Assembly (NCBI RefSeq): GCF_964204645.1
Contig: NC_134027.1
Coordinates: 14,246,485-14,310,484, forward strand
DNA: 64,000 nucleotides
Reading direction: 5' to 3'
DNA from: Tubulanus polymorphus
Lineage: Eukaryota > Nemertea > Palaeonemertea > Tubulaniformes > Tubulanidae
The position numbers and the translations under genes are program-made. The notes below the pieces were generated by a model. That model did no database searches and had not been told where the DNA came from. It saw only the letters and a program-made list of their open reading frames with translations. This document shows positions 41,839-56,700 of this stretch, piece after piece. Each line of letters opens with the position of its first letter. The stretch's first letter is position 1.

Positions 41839-42001
41839 CAGTGGAACCTCGGTACTGGATCAGAAAATATGTTTGTTATAATCGATAGTTCAGTATATCC
41901 AGTATGAAATCAATTAAAATTCTCTTACTTGGGACTCACTTTTATATTTGTTATATCCGATGAATTGTAGTATCTGAGCTCATTATAACGAGGTTCTACT
42001 G
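41839..42001. mobile_element. 163-bp pogo/mariner-type MITE in the AMDHD1 3' region
   Basis: The ends are CAGTGGAACCTCG and CGAGGTTCTACTG (13-bp TIR, one mismatch) with TA on each side (41837-41838 and 42002-42003). This end sequence is typical of pogo/Tigger-like elements. It starts 100 bp after the AMDHD1 stop codon, so it is probably in the 3' UTR. Confidence 0.75.
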
Positions 42002-43830
42002 TATTGCGTTTCTAGAAATAAAAAAAGAAACATCCAAATTTCAATGTAAGGCCAAATCAAAGTTTATGTGTATTGACAATCTCCTAGATTTTTTGTAGGT
42101 TGGTAGGAAAATTATATTATTTTTTTCAAAAATATTTTATTCAAAAATGAATGGGAAACATACTAATACCATAACACAAAATTCAATAACTTGAAAGTTT
42201 ATTAATGACTGAGAAAAATACGTATTGCATAATTTTATCTACAATGAATTAGATATAAATGATATAATATGAAAGATCAATAAAATTATTTTGAATTTCA
42301 AATTTGAGTATATTAATTATTGAATTGATTTACCAGGCAACCAGTCTAGTCTTGATATACTGGTGACCTTGTCCACAATCAAAAAGATGTTAATCAAATG
42401 ATATGCAAATTTATAAAAAGATATAAAAAAAGAATAGCAGCGATGACGGGTTTTCTGCAAAGCCATTCAGGATGATGGGAATTGTAGAAAATTTGAATAT
42501 CGATACATAGAATAAAATGCATTGGCAGATTCGAACCTAATATGCAACCACTGTGTAAACGTCCAATGTGATTCAGCTTTGAAACCGAACTTATGCGGAT
42601 GTACAATCAATAGAAATGAATTGCGTTCAAGCAAAGGCCTAAAAAGTCTTTAGCTAAAACTTGAACTCTATTGTAAATTCTGGGGGCTGGAAGTAGATAT
42701 CCCTAAATCGTGTATTGTTGGATTTAACAAAGCAGGTAAATTAGACTGCACAAATAGCTACATTTTTAAAGATTATGTTATAGATTGTGTTAAAAGTTGC
42801 AATTATCTGCGTTTGAACATCTAGGAATGGCAAATTTAATCTGCTACAAGACTCAATGTTGAGTAAGGGTTTAAGAGGGCTTTTCAATTTAATCAAAATG
42901 CCATCAAGGATTTATGTATTTTACAACAACTACACCTTTTTAATAGTAAAATTGCTGGCGTTTGCAGACGTATTCAATCCGAGTATAGACGGATTTACCG
43001 TGTTCAGTCGTATTTGTCGTAATTATATTATTCCTGCTAGAAATGTAATTTCCGTTTTTTTGTAGCTACTTATCCTTCAAAATACGGAAAATTTCCGGGT
43101 GGAAGAGGGCTTGCAACTTTTACAAATTCCAGATATAGGAGGAAAAATCCGTTAAAATACGGAATTATGTAATCCGAATACTTGGGAAAAACACATCCAA
43201 CTGCAGAAGTCCAAAATCCTTGAAAATTCATCATTGATTCTGAAGCATTTCAAAGATCGACGTTAACTTAACCGATCAGAATGAAATCCGATTCAGAATA
43301 ACCATCATTCAAAATCACCTGGATGAAGCAGACATCGTTCATCCAACAATTTAACTCATGTTGTGAATTAAATTCTTTAAAACAAAATATATTTCCCCAT
43401 TAAACAATTACACCCGTACAATGTAAAGTAACAAAAATAACTTGCCAAAAACCAACTTAAGAAGTGATTTTCAAATTTCTACAAAATTTTAAATTCAGAT
43501 ATTAGAATAATTATTGGTCCACCTTATTTACTTACTTCAAATTTACTTACTTCAATACCAGTTATTATCAAGTGTTGACTAAACGTTCGTTAAAATGCCA
43601 AGAAAATGTATTAAAATATTTGCTAAATAACCAGTATCTCAACCATCACACCTCTCAATTATCACACTTAAACATAAAGACACATGTGAATTTTTGAGAT
43701 GAAATTATCAATTAATCCTTGAAATTAATGATCTTAAAGATTACTTATTAATTGTTATTCGGTTATCCACGAAGATAGGTAACAGTACATAAAAATCCCT
43801 TTCATGGATCCTAAAGGAGCATAATGGATC
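42002..43830. other. Intergenic; little recognised
   Basis: AATAAAA-like signals near 42280 could end the AMDHD1 transcript. At 42429-42462 a remnant of the AACCCGTCATCGCTGC hairpin tail occurs in inverse orientation. At 42530-42540 GATTCGAACC is the complement of a tRNA B box, a possible tRNA-derived SINE remnant on the minus strand. No coding region was seen. Confidence 0.45.
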
Positions 43831-46362
43831 CTAAATATGATTAGCTAAAGCTTTAGCCAGTCGCATGACCTTCCCAGGTGTTTTCGTCCTATCATCATGG
43901 TACTTCACCATGAACCTGAAATAGAAATAGCAGAAGTCAAATTAACTAATTGCTTTGCTGTAGCCAGTTTGGTTTTGACTTTCATTTTGAATCCCGGAGA
44001 TGCCTGGAATGTTCAAGTAAGACAAGCTCCTTGACAACTTTCCACACAGGATAATGAGTATCCATATGAAATCAGAATACAATGTACAACAATAATACAA
44101 TATGTAAATACTAACTCTAGTCAAACACCTTAGGCTTGAATATAAGGTCCAATGACAATGTTAATATTGCTAAAATATGATTTTTTCTCATGGTTAGAAC
44201 AGCACAGCCACTATGAAAGAATTATAATCCAGCTTATTCATTATCTTATTCCTAATACATTCAAAGTGAACTGTATGTAATGGCACAGCATACATACCTC
44301 TGAAAGAATTCAAATGAGTTGGTCAGCTTCGGATCGTACTTAATATCGAAATTCAAATACGTTATAAACATTGCTTTAACTGCATCTGTTATATTCGCCA
44401 CCTCCATCAAGGGAAATTATGTATCTAGCATCATCTGAAAAGGTATTGTTTCGTTATCAATGACATTCTAAATACAGTCTCTGAACAGTTAAGAGTATCT
44501 AGTGGTAACAGGTAAAAATATCACCGGTAAATATCCCCCGGTAAAATCTCCCCCCCCCCCTCTGTCAAACTAGTGTATACAAACTAGATAAAACCTTTAT
44601 TTCATATTTTTTCATTACTTTTAAACTATATTTCTTATAGAAAGTGACCACTAGGAGTGGTCTCTTTCTATAAAGACCGGGGGGATTTTTACCTACATTC
44701 GGACCTAATTGTTCCATCACAGTTGATCTAGAATTTATACCAATGTAGGCCAAAGTGTTTAAAAAGCGCGGTTACATTATAGGTATATATTATTATAAAT
44801 TGATTGAAAATTATTACAAATTGATTGAAACTGTCTACTTACTTCCTTCCCCAACACTTATTATAACCGGGGTTTTTGGTAGTACCTGAGAACCTAGCTC
44901 AGCCTGGAAATAGATTGTGAAATGAATTCATAGGATGAAAAATCAATTACCCAAAATTAGTATTGGTACTGGTATAGTTTGTGACAGCTATTTTAATCAT
45001 TCATTTTATTTCAATGAACATGTGAAATGTTTTCTTACCTCGGATACTATTATACTTTCTGTAGGTTCTTTGAAGTAATCCCCTAACATCTTGAAAGAAC
45101 TTTCTGTGCCCGTTATCTCATATCTTCTGTCACTAACTGCTTCCAGATATTTTTTCAATTCATTACATCTACTGTCAATATTTTGCTCAAATGCATCTAA
45201 CTTTATCCCGGTAAGGACTTCCGTAAACAAAGCATAGTATGGCAGCTCAAAGAAATGAGGCTATTCAATCTTAATAGCTTGAACGCTGGCATGGTCACAA
45301 CGGATCTGAGAAAAAATCGCCGAATAACACTTTGTTATCATGTTTTCTATTTCTGACGAATGCCTTCCACCTGCTTTGTATATTTCCTGTAGTTTATCTT
45401 AAAAGTTCGCAATTGAAGCACTATCGGTCTTAGCAAATTTATAACTGCTAGGCTTGTCACCGTCATCACTTTTCCGTTTACGTGAATTCGAGGAATTAGT
45501 TTTGACTCGAGTGTCTTGATCTCGTTGATTCTCAAACGAACTAATAAGCCCAACCACACCGGTAGATATAAGTTGATCCCCCAGACAAAATTTAAATGCA
45601 CTTGGGTACTTGGATGTTAATAATTCTGCTACCGCTCTAAACTCACTTCTACCCGGCTTCTCAACTGCTTTCAAATATTCATAAGTGATTCTCACTAATA
45701 AACTTCGAAACTTAGTTTGCAGTCTATCCCTAAGCCCTTCTGGAAATTTTTCAAATGGATCCAAATTTCTCAGATTTCCCTCTCTAGTAGCAGGCTCCTT
45801 ACTAAAGGAGCTGGATTGTGAACTCAATATTAATGTGCTCTGCAAAGAAGCACTCTTACAAATAAAATATAGAAAAAGTACCGGTATATTATTTCTAATG
45901 TGGTACTGGATGATCATTATGGGCCCTCGGGGTGAAACTTTTGAAAAATATGGTCTCGGCATTAGCAAGAGAAAGATACAAGTGGTGTAACTCATGTAAG
46001 TGTATGATACATGTAACTTTATAATTTTCTTGCAAAAATATCTGTAGGACCCCTGGATGTGGGCAACTTATTTTCATACATCAACAAATGGAAATCCCCA
46101 AGCATGGTGAATTTAACACAGGCAATTTTCATTACATTTTCAGTTATAAAAATAAAGAAAATTAACAGAAAAAAAATATTTTGAATACCAAAGAGTTAAG
46201 TCTGGCTAACCTTCGTTTAGCAGTTTGACATTAAAACATGATCCCGGCAAACACATAGGAAATACATCTTCATCAACCTCACACTCATCTTTCGTTAATA
46301 GAACGAATTCATCTGGACTCAAACCAATCTTATTAGACACTATAAGAGATGAGAACTTCAAA
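43831..46362 (-). pseudogene. Decayed multi-exon gene of a metazoan uncharacterised family
   Basis: Four exons are visible on the minus strand. The first (about 46362-46211) has NKIGLSPDEFVLLTKDECEVDEDVF, of ubiquitin/CIDE-N-like appearance, then donor GTTAGC. The second (45839-45039) has FPEGLRDRLQTKFRSLLVR and RKRKS, then LPYYALFTEVLTG and donor GTAAG, with in-frame stops at 45399-45401 (TAA) and 45261-45263 (TAG). The third (44434-44298) has ITDAVKAMFITYLNFDIKYD with a probable frameshift. The last (43915-43831) has FMVKYHDDRTKTPGKVMRLA, ending TAG. The order resembles proteins often labelled SAM-domain-like in fish and cnidarians; the function is unknown. The 5' end is cut off by the RT fragment at 46362. 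Confidence 0.65.
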
Positions 46363-46590
46363 AATATAGCTGCAAAGCAGCGATAACGGGTTTTCTGCAC
46401 AGTCATAGAATCCTGTTCAACGGTGGATTTCGACGAAGCATTTGATAAGGCACAACATCAGCCATTACTAAACAGGCTATTATGAAACAATATCAATGAT
46501 AGGTCACCCAAATGGCTCAGCAGTTATCTCTGAACGAAAACTTGTAGCCGAAATCAACGGAACGCCTCATCTTGGAATAAGTCGATAAAC
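46362..46590 (+). pseudogene. Non-LTR RT fragment with hairpin tail (copy 2)
   Basis: It starts with GCTGCAAAGCAGCGATAACG, then encodes VDFDEAFDKAQHQPLLN and decayed RT sequence, the inverse of 31840-32135. It lies directly against the inverted repeat that begins at about 46605, and it truncates the minus-strand gene. Confidence 0.7.
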
Positions 46591-46604
46591 ACTTCAAGCG
46601 ACAC

Positions 46605-47665
46605 AGCGAACGATCTCCTTTCCCCCACAGCGAACGCTTAACGCTACTAGCCTATGTAGGCCTATGTATACGCGTAGGCCTATTATCCGGACAGATTGGT
46701 CGTAGGCATATTGAATAACAACCCACCTAATTATCGTAAATTTTGTTTTGAAGTTCAATCCAATGAGTCTGTTAATAAACGCAACAATTGTACTGTGTTT
46801 GTTTGATACAGTAAAGCTCAGTACCGGTAGGCCTAAAGCCGCGTCAAACTCGATAAACACTTCAAGCGACACAGCGAACGATCCCTTTCCCCCACAGCGA
46901 ACGCTTACTCCGAATGTCAAGTGTGAGTCCAGCATACGGATAGTAGTGTGTTATATACTTGTATTTAGTAAATACCTTGTGCATTTGACAATGATCGGTA
47001 TGTACTGTAGGAAATATAGAGTATTGATGGTAATGATATAGAGGTTGAAGCCCGCGGCCGAATAAAGTAATATATTCTTTTATTTTGATACCTCGTCGAC
47101 ATAACAGCTTTTCTCCGCTATATCTCTTCGGCGTGTTTCGTTTAGGCCTACGATTCCCCGGTACACTAAAGATTTATCTTAGTAAATACACGGTTAATTT
47201 GGTAAAGAAATATAGGTATTGTTATACTAACTCCTTGAAACCCGCAGCCAAATCACTGGTAGTAATATATTAATTTGTACTCGATTTGATTCTCGTGATG
47301 AGGAGAAACTCGCAGCTGATCCCCGGAACGACGATGTAGTAACACACGTCGATTCGTCGATGTTTACGGCTCGACAGTGCTTTTAAAATCTAAAGTAGTA
47401 AATTTCCAGTATATCGGTAATAGGATTTGATGAGGAAAATGGGCTATTGTTAAAATCACTGTTTGAAGACCGCGACTGAATTTGATATCTGCGGCAATAA
47501 ATTAGTTCATTTATACTTGAATTGATAATCGAAGTGACAGTCGGCCTGCGGGTTGATTTCGGGATGACGACTCGAAAAACATGTCGCCCCATTGAATGGG
47601 GCTAAATTTTCGATGTTTACGGCCCGACAGCGCTTTTGTAACGATGATTCGTGAAAAAACACGCG
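46605..47665. repeat. Inverted duplicate, right copy (uninterrupted)
   Basis: The reverse complement of 22546-23377 plus 24488-24665. It preserves the empty site of the 1.1-kb long-TIR element (GTAAAGCTCAGTACCGGTAG at about 46811-46830). It also has a partial internal duplication around CACTTCAAGCGACACAGCGA (46589-46615 and 46858-46884). Confidence 0.85.
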
Positions 47666-47721
47666 GGCTATTTGTAGATCTCAGTGAGCTGAACGATATT
47701 ATATGGATTGTATATGAAACA

Positions 47722-50700
47722 GCGGTAAAAACCAAAATGGTGAATTGTCGCGGGCGACAAAACCAAAATAATGAATTGTCGCTGGCGATAAAACCAAAAT
47801 GGTGAATTATCGCGGGCGACAAAACCAAAATGGTGAATTGTCGCGGGCGACAAAACCAAAATAATGAATTGTCGCGGGCGATAAAACCAAAATAATGAAT
47901 TGTCGCCAGCGATAAAACCAAAATAATGAATTGTCGCGGGTGACAAAACCAAAATGGTGAATTGTCTCGGGCGACAAAACCAAAATGGTGAATTATCGCG
48001 GGCGACAAAACCAAAATGGTGAATTGTCGCGGGCGACAAAACCGAAATGGTGAATTGTCGCGGGCGACAAAACCAAAATAATGAATTGTCGCGGGCGATA
48101 AAACCAAAATAATGAATTGTCGCAAGCGATAAAACTAAAATAATGAATTGTCGCGGGTGACAAAACCAAAATGGTGAATTGTCTCGGGCGACAAAACCAA
48201 AATGGTGAATTATCGCGGGCGACAAAACCAAAATGGCGAATTGTCGCGGGCGACAAAACCAAAATGGTGAATTGTCGCTGGTGATAAAACCAAAGTAGTG
48301 AATTGTCGTGGGCGATAAAACCAAAATATTGAATTGTCGCGGGCGACAAAACCAAAATAATGAATTATCGCGGGCGATAAAACCAAAATATTGAATTGTC
48401 GCGGGCGATTAAACCAAAATAATGAATTGTCGCGGGCGACAAAACCAAAATATTGAATTGTCGCGGGAAACAAAACCAAAAGAAAATTGTCGCGGGCGAC
48501 TAAAACAAAATATAAAACCAAATTAATGAATTGTCGCGGGCGACACAACCAAAAAGAAGAATTATCGCGGGCGACAAAACCAAAATAATGAATTGTCGCT
48601 GGAGATAAAACCAAAGTAATGAATTTTCGCAGGCGACAAAACCAAAATATTGAATTGTCGCGGGCGACAAAACCAGACTAATGAATTGTCGCGGGCGACA
48701 AAACCAAAATAATGAATTGTCGCGGGCGATAAAACCAAAATAATGAATTGTCGCCAGCGATAAAACCAAAATAATGAATTGTCGCGGGTGACAAAACCAA
48801 AATGGTGAATTGTCTCGGGCGACAAAACCAAAATGGTGAATTATCGCGGGCGACAAAACCAAAATGGTGAATTGTCGCGGGCGACAAAACCAAAATAATG
48901 AATTGTCGCGGGCGATAAAACCAATATAATGAATTGTCGCAAGCGATAAAACCAAAATAATGAATTGTCGCGGGTGACAAAACCAAAATGGTGAATTGTA
49001 TCGGGCGACAACACCAAAATGGTGAATTATCGCGGGCGACAAAACCAAAATGGTGAATTGTCGCGGGCGACAAAACAAAAATGGTGAATTGTCGCGGGCG
49101 ACAAAACCAAAATAATGAATTGTCGCTGGCGATAAAACCAAAATGGTGAATTATCGCGGGCGACAAAACCAAAATGGTGAATTGTCGCGGGCGACAAAAC
49201 CAAAATAATGAATTGTCGCGGGCGATAAAACCAAAATAATGAATTGTCGCCAGCGATAAAACCAAAATAATGAATTGTCGCGGGTGACAAAACCAAAATG
49301 GTGAATTGTCTCGGGCGACAAAACCAAAATGGTGAATTATCGCGGGCGACAAAACCAAAATGGTGAATTATCGCGGGCGACAAAACCAAAATGGTGAATT
49401 GTCGCGGGCGACAAAACCAAAATAATGAATTGTCGCGGGCGATAAAACCAATATAATGAATTGTCGCAAGCGATAAAACCAAAATAATGAATTGTCGCGG
49501 GTGACAAAACCAAAATGGTGAATTGTATCGGGCGACAAAACCAAAATGGTGAATTATCGCGGGCGACAAAACCAAAATGGTGAATTGTCGAGGGCGACAA
49601 AACCAAAATGGTGAATTATCGCGGGCGACAAAACCAAAATAATGAATTGTCGCTGGCGATAAAACCAAAATGGTGAATTATCGCGGGCGACAAAACCAAA
49701 ATGGTGAATTGTCGCGGGCGACAAAACCAAAATAATGAATTGTCGCGGGCGAAAAAACCAAAATAATGAATTGTCGCCAGCGATGAAACCAAAATAATGA
49801 ATTGTCGCGGGTGACAAAACCAAAATGGTGAATTATCGCGGGCGACAAAACAAAAATGGTGAATTGTCGCGGGCAACAAAACCAAAATAATGAATTGTCG
49901 CGGGCGACAAAACCAAAAAGAAAAATTGTCGCGGTCGACAAAACCAAAATAATGAATTGTCGCTGGTGATAAAACCAAAGTAGTGAATTGTCGTGGGCGA
50001 TAAAACCAAAATATTGAATTTTCGCGGGCGACAAAAGCAAAATATTGAATTGTCGCGGTCGACAAAACCAAAATAATGAATTGTCGCTGGCGATAAAACC
50101 AAAGTAGTGAATTGTCGTGGGCGATAAAACCAAAATATTGAATTGTTGCGGGCGATCAAACCAAAATAATGATTGTCGCGGGCGACAAAACCAAAATATT
50201 GAATTTTCGCGGGCGACAAAACCAAAATGATAAATTGTCGCTGGCGATTAAACCAAAGTAGTGAATTGTCGTGGGCGATAAAACCAAAATATTGAATTGT
50301 CGCGGGCGATCAAACCAAAATAATGAATTGTCGCGGGCGACAAAACCAAAATATTGAATTTTCGCGGGCGACAAAACCAAAATATTGAATTGTCGCGGTC
50401 GACAAAACCAAAATAATGAATTGTCGCGGGCAATAAAACCAAAATAATGAATTATTGCGGGCGACAAAACCAGACTAATGAATTGTCGCGGGCCACAAAA
50501 CCAAAATATTGAATTGTCGCGGGCGACGAAACCAAAAAAAATTGTTGCGGGCACCTCAAACAAAATATAAAACCAAAATAATGAATTGTCGCTGGCGACA
50601 AAACCAAAAAAAGAATTGTCACGGGCGATAAAACCAAAATAATGAATTGTCGCTGGAGATAAAACCAAAGTAATGAATTGTCGCAGGCGACAAAACCAAA

Positions 50701-53700
50701 ATATTGAATTGTCGCGGGCGATCAAACCAAAATAATGAATTGTCGCGGGCGACAAAACCAAAATAATGAATTGTGGCGGGCGATAAAACCAATATAATGA
50801 ATTGTCGCAAGCGATAAAACCAAAATAATGAATTGTCATGGGTGACAAAACCAAAATGGTGAATTGTATCGGGCGACAAAACCAAAATAATGAATTGTCG
50901 CAAGCGATAAAACTAAAATTATGAAATGTCGCGGGTGACAAAACCAAAATGGTGAATTGTCGCTGGCGATAAAATCAAAGTAGTGAATTGTCGTGGGCGA
51001 TAAAACCAAAATATTGAATTGTCGCGGGCGATCAAACCAAAATAATGAATTGTCGCGGGCGACAAAACCAAAATATTGAATTTTCGCGGGCGACAAAACC
51101 AAAATATTCAATTGTCGCGGTCGACAAAACCAAAATAATGAATTGTCGCGGGCAATAAAACCAAAATAATGAATTATTGCGGGCGACAAAACCAGACTAA
51201 TGAATTGTCGCGGGCGATTAAACCAAAATAATGAATTGTCGCGGGCCACAAAACCAAAATATTGAATTGTCGCGGGCGACGAAACCAAAAAAAATTGTCG
51301 CGGGCGCCTCAAACAAAATATAAAACCAAAATAATGAATTGTCGCTGGCGGCAAAACCAAAAAAAGAATTGTCACGGGCGATAAAACCAAAATAATGAAT
51401 TGTCGCTGGAGATAAAACGAAAGTAATGAATTGTCGCAGGCGACAAAACCAAAATATTGAATTGTCGCGGGCGACAAAACCAGACTAATGAATTGTCGCG
51501 GGCGACAAAACCAAAATAATGAATTGTCGCGGTGAAAAACCAAAATAATGAATTGTCGCCAGCGATAAAACCAAAATAATGAATTGTCGCGGGTGACAAA
51601 ACCAAAATGGTGAATTGTCTCGGGCGACAAAACCAAAATGGTGAATTATCGCGGGCGACAAAACCAAAATGGTGAATTGTCGCGGGCGACAAAACCAAAA
51701 TGGTGAATTGTCGCGGGCGACAAAACCAAAATAATGAATTGTCGCGGGCGACAAAACCAAAATAATGAATTGTCGCTGGCGATAAAACCAAAATGGTGAA
51801 TTATCGCGGGCGACAAAACCAAAATGGTGAATTGTCGCGGGCGACAAAACCAAAAAGAAAAATTGTCGCGGTCGACAAAACCAAAATAATGAATTGTCGC
51901 TGGTGATAAAACCAAAGTAGTGAATTGTCGTGGGCGATAAAACCAAAATATTGAATTTTCGCGGGCGACAAAAGCAAAATATTGAATTGTCGCGGTCGAC
52001 AAAACCAAAATAATGAATTGTCGCTGGCGATAAAACCAAAGTAGTGAATTGTCGTGGGCGATAAAACCAAAATATTGAATTGTCGCGGGCGATCAAACCA
52101 AAATAATGATTGTCGCGGGCGACAAAACCAAAATATTGAATTGTCGCGGGCGACGAAACCAAAAAAAAATTGTCGCGGGCGCCTCAAACAAAATATAAAA
52201 CCAAAATAATGAATTGTCGCTGGCGGCAAAACCAAAAAAAGAATTGTCACGGGCGATAAAACCAAAATAATGAATTGTCGCTGGAGATAAAACGAAAGTA
52301 ATGAATTGTCGCAGGCGACAAAACCAAAATATTGAATTGTCGCGGGCGACAAAACCAGACTAATGAATTGTCGCGGGCGACAAAACCAAAATAATGAATT
52401 GTCGCGGTGAAAAACCAAAATAATGAATTGTCGCCAGCGATAAAACCAAAATAATGAATTGTCGCGGGTGACAAAACCAAAATGGTGAATTGTCTCGGGC
52501 GACAAAACCAAAATGGTGAATTATCGCGGGCGACAAAACCAAAATGGTGAATTGTCGCGGGCGACAAAACCAAAATGGTGAATTGTCGCGGGCGACAAAA
52601 CCAAAATAATGAATTGTCGCGGGCGATAAAACCAATATAATGAATTGTCGCGGGTGACAAAACCAAAATGGTGAATTGTATCGGGCGACAAAACCAAAAT
52701 GGTGAATTATCGCGGGCGACAAAACCAAAATGGTGAATTGTCGCGGGCGACAAAACCAAAATAATGAATTGTCGCGGGCGACAAAACCAAAATAATGAAT
52801 TGTCGCTGGCGATAAAACCAAAATGGTGAATTATCGCGGGCGACAAAACCAAAATGGTGAATTGTCGCGGGCGACAAAACCAAAATAATGAATTGTCGCG
52901 GGCGATAAAACCAAAATAATGAATTGTCGCCAGCGATAATACCAAAATAATGAATTGTCGCGGGTGACAAAACCAAAATGGTGAATTGTATCGGGCGACA
53001 AAACCAAAATGGTGAATTATCGCGGGCGACAAAACAAAAATGGTGAATTGTCGCGGGCAACAAAACCAAAATAATGAATTGTCGCGGGCGACAAAACCAA
53101 AAAGAAAAATTGTCGCGGTCGACAAAACCAAAATAATGAATTGTCGCTGGTGATAAAACCAAAGTAGTGAATTGTCGTGGGCGATAAAACCAAAATATTG
53201 AATTGTCGTGGTCGACAAAACCAAAATAATGAATTGTCGCGGGCAATAAAACCAAAATAATGAATTATTGCGGGCGACAAAACCAGACTAATGAATTGTC
53301 GCGGGCGATTAAACCAAAATAATGAATTGTCGCGGGCCACAAAACCAAAATATTGAATTGTCGCGGGCGACGAAACCAAAAAAAAATTGTCGCGGGCGCC
53401 TCAAACAAAATATAAAACCAAAATAATGAATTGTCGCTGGCGACAAAACCAAAAAAAGAATTGTCACGGGCGATAAAACCAAAATAATGAATTGTCGCGG
53501 TCGACAAAACCAAAATAATGAATTGTCGCTGGCGATAAAACCAAAGTAGTGAATTGTCGTGGGCGATAAAACCAAAATATTGAATTGTCGCGGGCGATCA
53601 AACCAAAATAATGAATTGTCGCGGGCGACAAAACCAAAATAATGAATTGTCGCTGGCGATAAAACCAAAGTAGTGAATTGTCGTGGGCGATAAAACCAAA

Positions 53701-56700
53701 ATATTGAATTGTCGCGGGTGACAAAACCAAAATGGTGAATTGTATCGGGCGACAAAACCAAAATGGTGAATTATCGCGGGCGACAAAACCAAAATGGTGA
53801 ATTGTCGCGGGCGACAAAACCAAAAAAAGAATTGTCGAGGCGACAAAACCAAAATAATGAATTGTCGCGAGCGATAAAACCAAAATAATGAATTGTCGCG
53901 GGTGACAAAACCAAAATGGTGAATTGTATCGGGCGACAAAACCAAAATGGTGAATTATCGCGGGCGACAAAACCAAAATGGTGAATTGTCGCGGGCGACA
54001 AAACCAAAATAATGAATTGTTGCTGGCGATAAAACCAAAATAATGAATTGTCGCGGGCGATAAAACCAAAATGGTGAATTATCGCGGGTGACAAAACCAA
54101 AATGGCGAATTGTCTCGGGCGACAAAACCAAAATGGTGAATTATCGCTGGCGACAAAACCAAAATGGTGAATTGTCGCGGGCGACAAAACCAAAATAATG
54201 AATTGTCGCGGGCGATAAAACCAATATAATGAATTGTCGCAAGCGATAAAACCAAAATAATGAATTGTCGCGGGTGACAAAACCAAAATGGTGAATTGTA
54301 TCGGGCGACAAAACCAAAATGGTGAATTATCGCGGGCGACAAAACCAAAATGGTGAATTGTCGAGGGCGACAAAACCAAAATGGTGAATTATCGCGGGCG
54401 ACAAAACCAAAATAATGAATTGTCGCTGGCGATAAAACCAAAATGGTGAATTATCGCGGGCGACAAAACCAAAATGGTGAATTGTCGCGGGCGACAAAAC
54501 CAAAATAATGAATTGTCGCGGGCGAAAAAACCAAAATAATGAATTGTCGCCAGCGATAAAACCAAAATAATGAATTGTCGCGGGTGACAAAACCAAAATG
54601 GTGAATTATCGCGGGCGACAAAACAAAAATGGTGAATTGTCGCGGGCAACAAAACCAAAATAATGAATTGTCGCGGGCGACAAAACCAAAAAGAAAAATT
54701 GTCGCGGTCGACAAAACCAAAATAATGAATTGTCGCTGGTGATAAAACCAAAGTAGTGAATTGTCGTGGGCGATAAAACCAAAATATTGAATTTTCGCGG
54801 GCGACAAAAGCAAAATATTGAATTGTCGCGGTCGACAAAACCAAAATAATGAATTGTCGCTGGCGATAAAACCAAAGTAGTGAATTGTCGTGGGCGATAA
54901 AACCAAAATATTGAATTGTCGCGGGCGACAAAACCAAAATAATGAATTGTGGCGGGCGATAAAACCAATATAATGAATTGTCGCAAGCGATAAAACCAAA
55001 ATAATGAATTGTCACGGGTGACAAAACCAAAATGGTGAATTGTATCGGGCGACAAAACCAAAATAATGAATTGTCGCAAGCGATAAAACTAAAATTATGA
55101 AATGTCGCGGGTGACAAAACCAAAATGGTGAATTGTCGCTGGCGATAAAATCAAAGTAGTGAATTGTCGTGGGCGATAAAACCAAAATATTGAATTGTCG
55201 CGGGCGATCGAACCAAAATAATGAATTGTCGCGGGCGACAAAACCAAAATATTGAATTTTCGCGGGCGACAAAACCAAAATATTCAATTGTCGCGGTCGA
55301 CAAAACCAAAATAATGAATTGTCGCGGGCAATAAAACCAAAATAATGAATTATTGCGGGCGACAAAACCAGACTAATGAATTGTCGCGGGCGATTAAACC
55401 AAAATAATGAATTGTCGCGGGCCACAAAACCAAAATATTGAATTGTCGCGGGCGACGAAACCAAAAAAAATTGTCGCGGGCGCCTCAAACAAAATATAAA
55501 ACCAAAATAATGAATTGTCGCTGGCGGCAAAACCAAAAAAAGAATTGTCACGGGCGATAAAACCAAAATAATGAATTGTCGCTGGAGATAAAACGAAAGT
55601 AATGAATTGTCGCAGGCGACAAAACCAAAATATTGAATTGTCGCGGGCGACAAAACCAGACTAATGAATTGTCGCGGGCGACAAAACCAAAATAATGAAT
55701 TGTCGCGGTGAAAAACCAAAATAATGAATTGTCGCCAGCGATAAAACCAAAATAATGAATTGTCGCGGGTGACAAAACCAAAATGGTGAATTGTCTCGGG
55801 CGACAAAACCAAAATGGTGAATTATCGCGGGCGACAAAACCAAAATGGTGAATTGTCACGGGCGACAAAACCAAAATGGTGAATTGTCGCGGGCGACAAA
55901 ACCAAAATAATGAATTGTCGCGGGCGATAAAACCAATATAATGAATTGTCGCGGGTGACAAAACCAAAATGGTGAATTGTATCGGGCGACAAAACCAAAA
56001 TGGTGAATTATCGCGGGCGACAAAACCAAAATGGTGAATTGTCGCGGGCGACAAAACCAAAATAATGAATTGTCGCGGGCGACAAAACCAAAATAATGAA
56101 TTGTCGCTGGCGATAAAACCAAAATGGTGAATTATCGCGGGCGACAAAACCAAAATGGTGAATTGTCGCGGGCGACAAAACCAAAATAATGAATTGTCGC
56201 GGGCGATAAAACCAAAATAATGAATTGTCGCCAGCGATAATACCAAAATAATGAATTGTCGCGGGTGACAAAACCAAAATGGTGAATTGTATCGGGCGAC
56301 AAAACCAAAATGGTGAATTATCGCGGGCGACAAAACAAAAATGGTGAATTGTCGCGGGCAACAAAACCAAAATAATGAATTGTCGCGGGCGACAAAACCA
56401 AAAAGAAAAATTGTCGCAGTCGACAAAACCAAAATAATGAATTGTCGCTGGTGATAAAACCAAAGTAGTGAATTGTCGTGGGCGATAAAACCAAAATATT
56501 GAATTGTCGTGGTCGACAAAACCAAAATAATGAATTGTCGCGGGCAATAAAACCAAAATAATGAATTATTGCGGGTGACAAAACCAGACTAATGAATTGT
56601 CGCGGGCGATTAAACCAAAATAATGAATTGTCGCGGGCCACAAAACCAAAATATTGAATTGTCGCGGGCGACGAAACCAAAAAAAATTGTCGCGGGCGCC

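Noticed and set aside
44552-44570. Poly-C tract as a regulatory element
   Set aside because: It is a simple low-complexity run with no supporting context.
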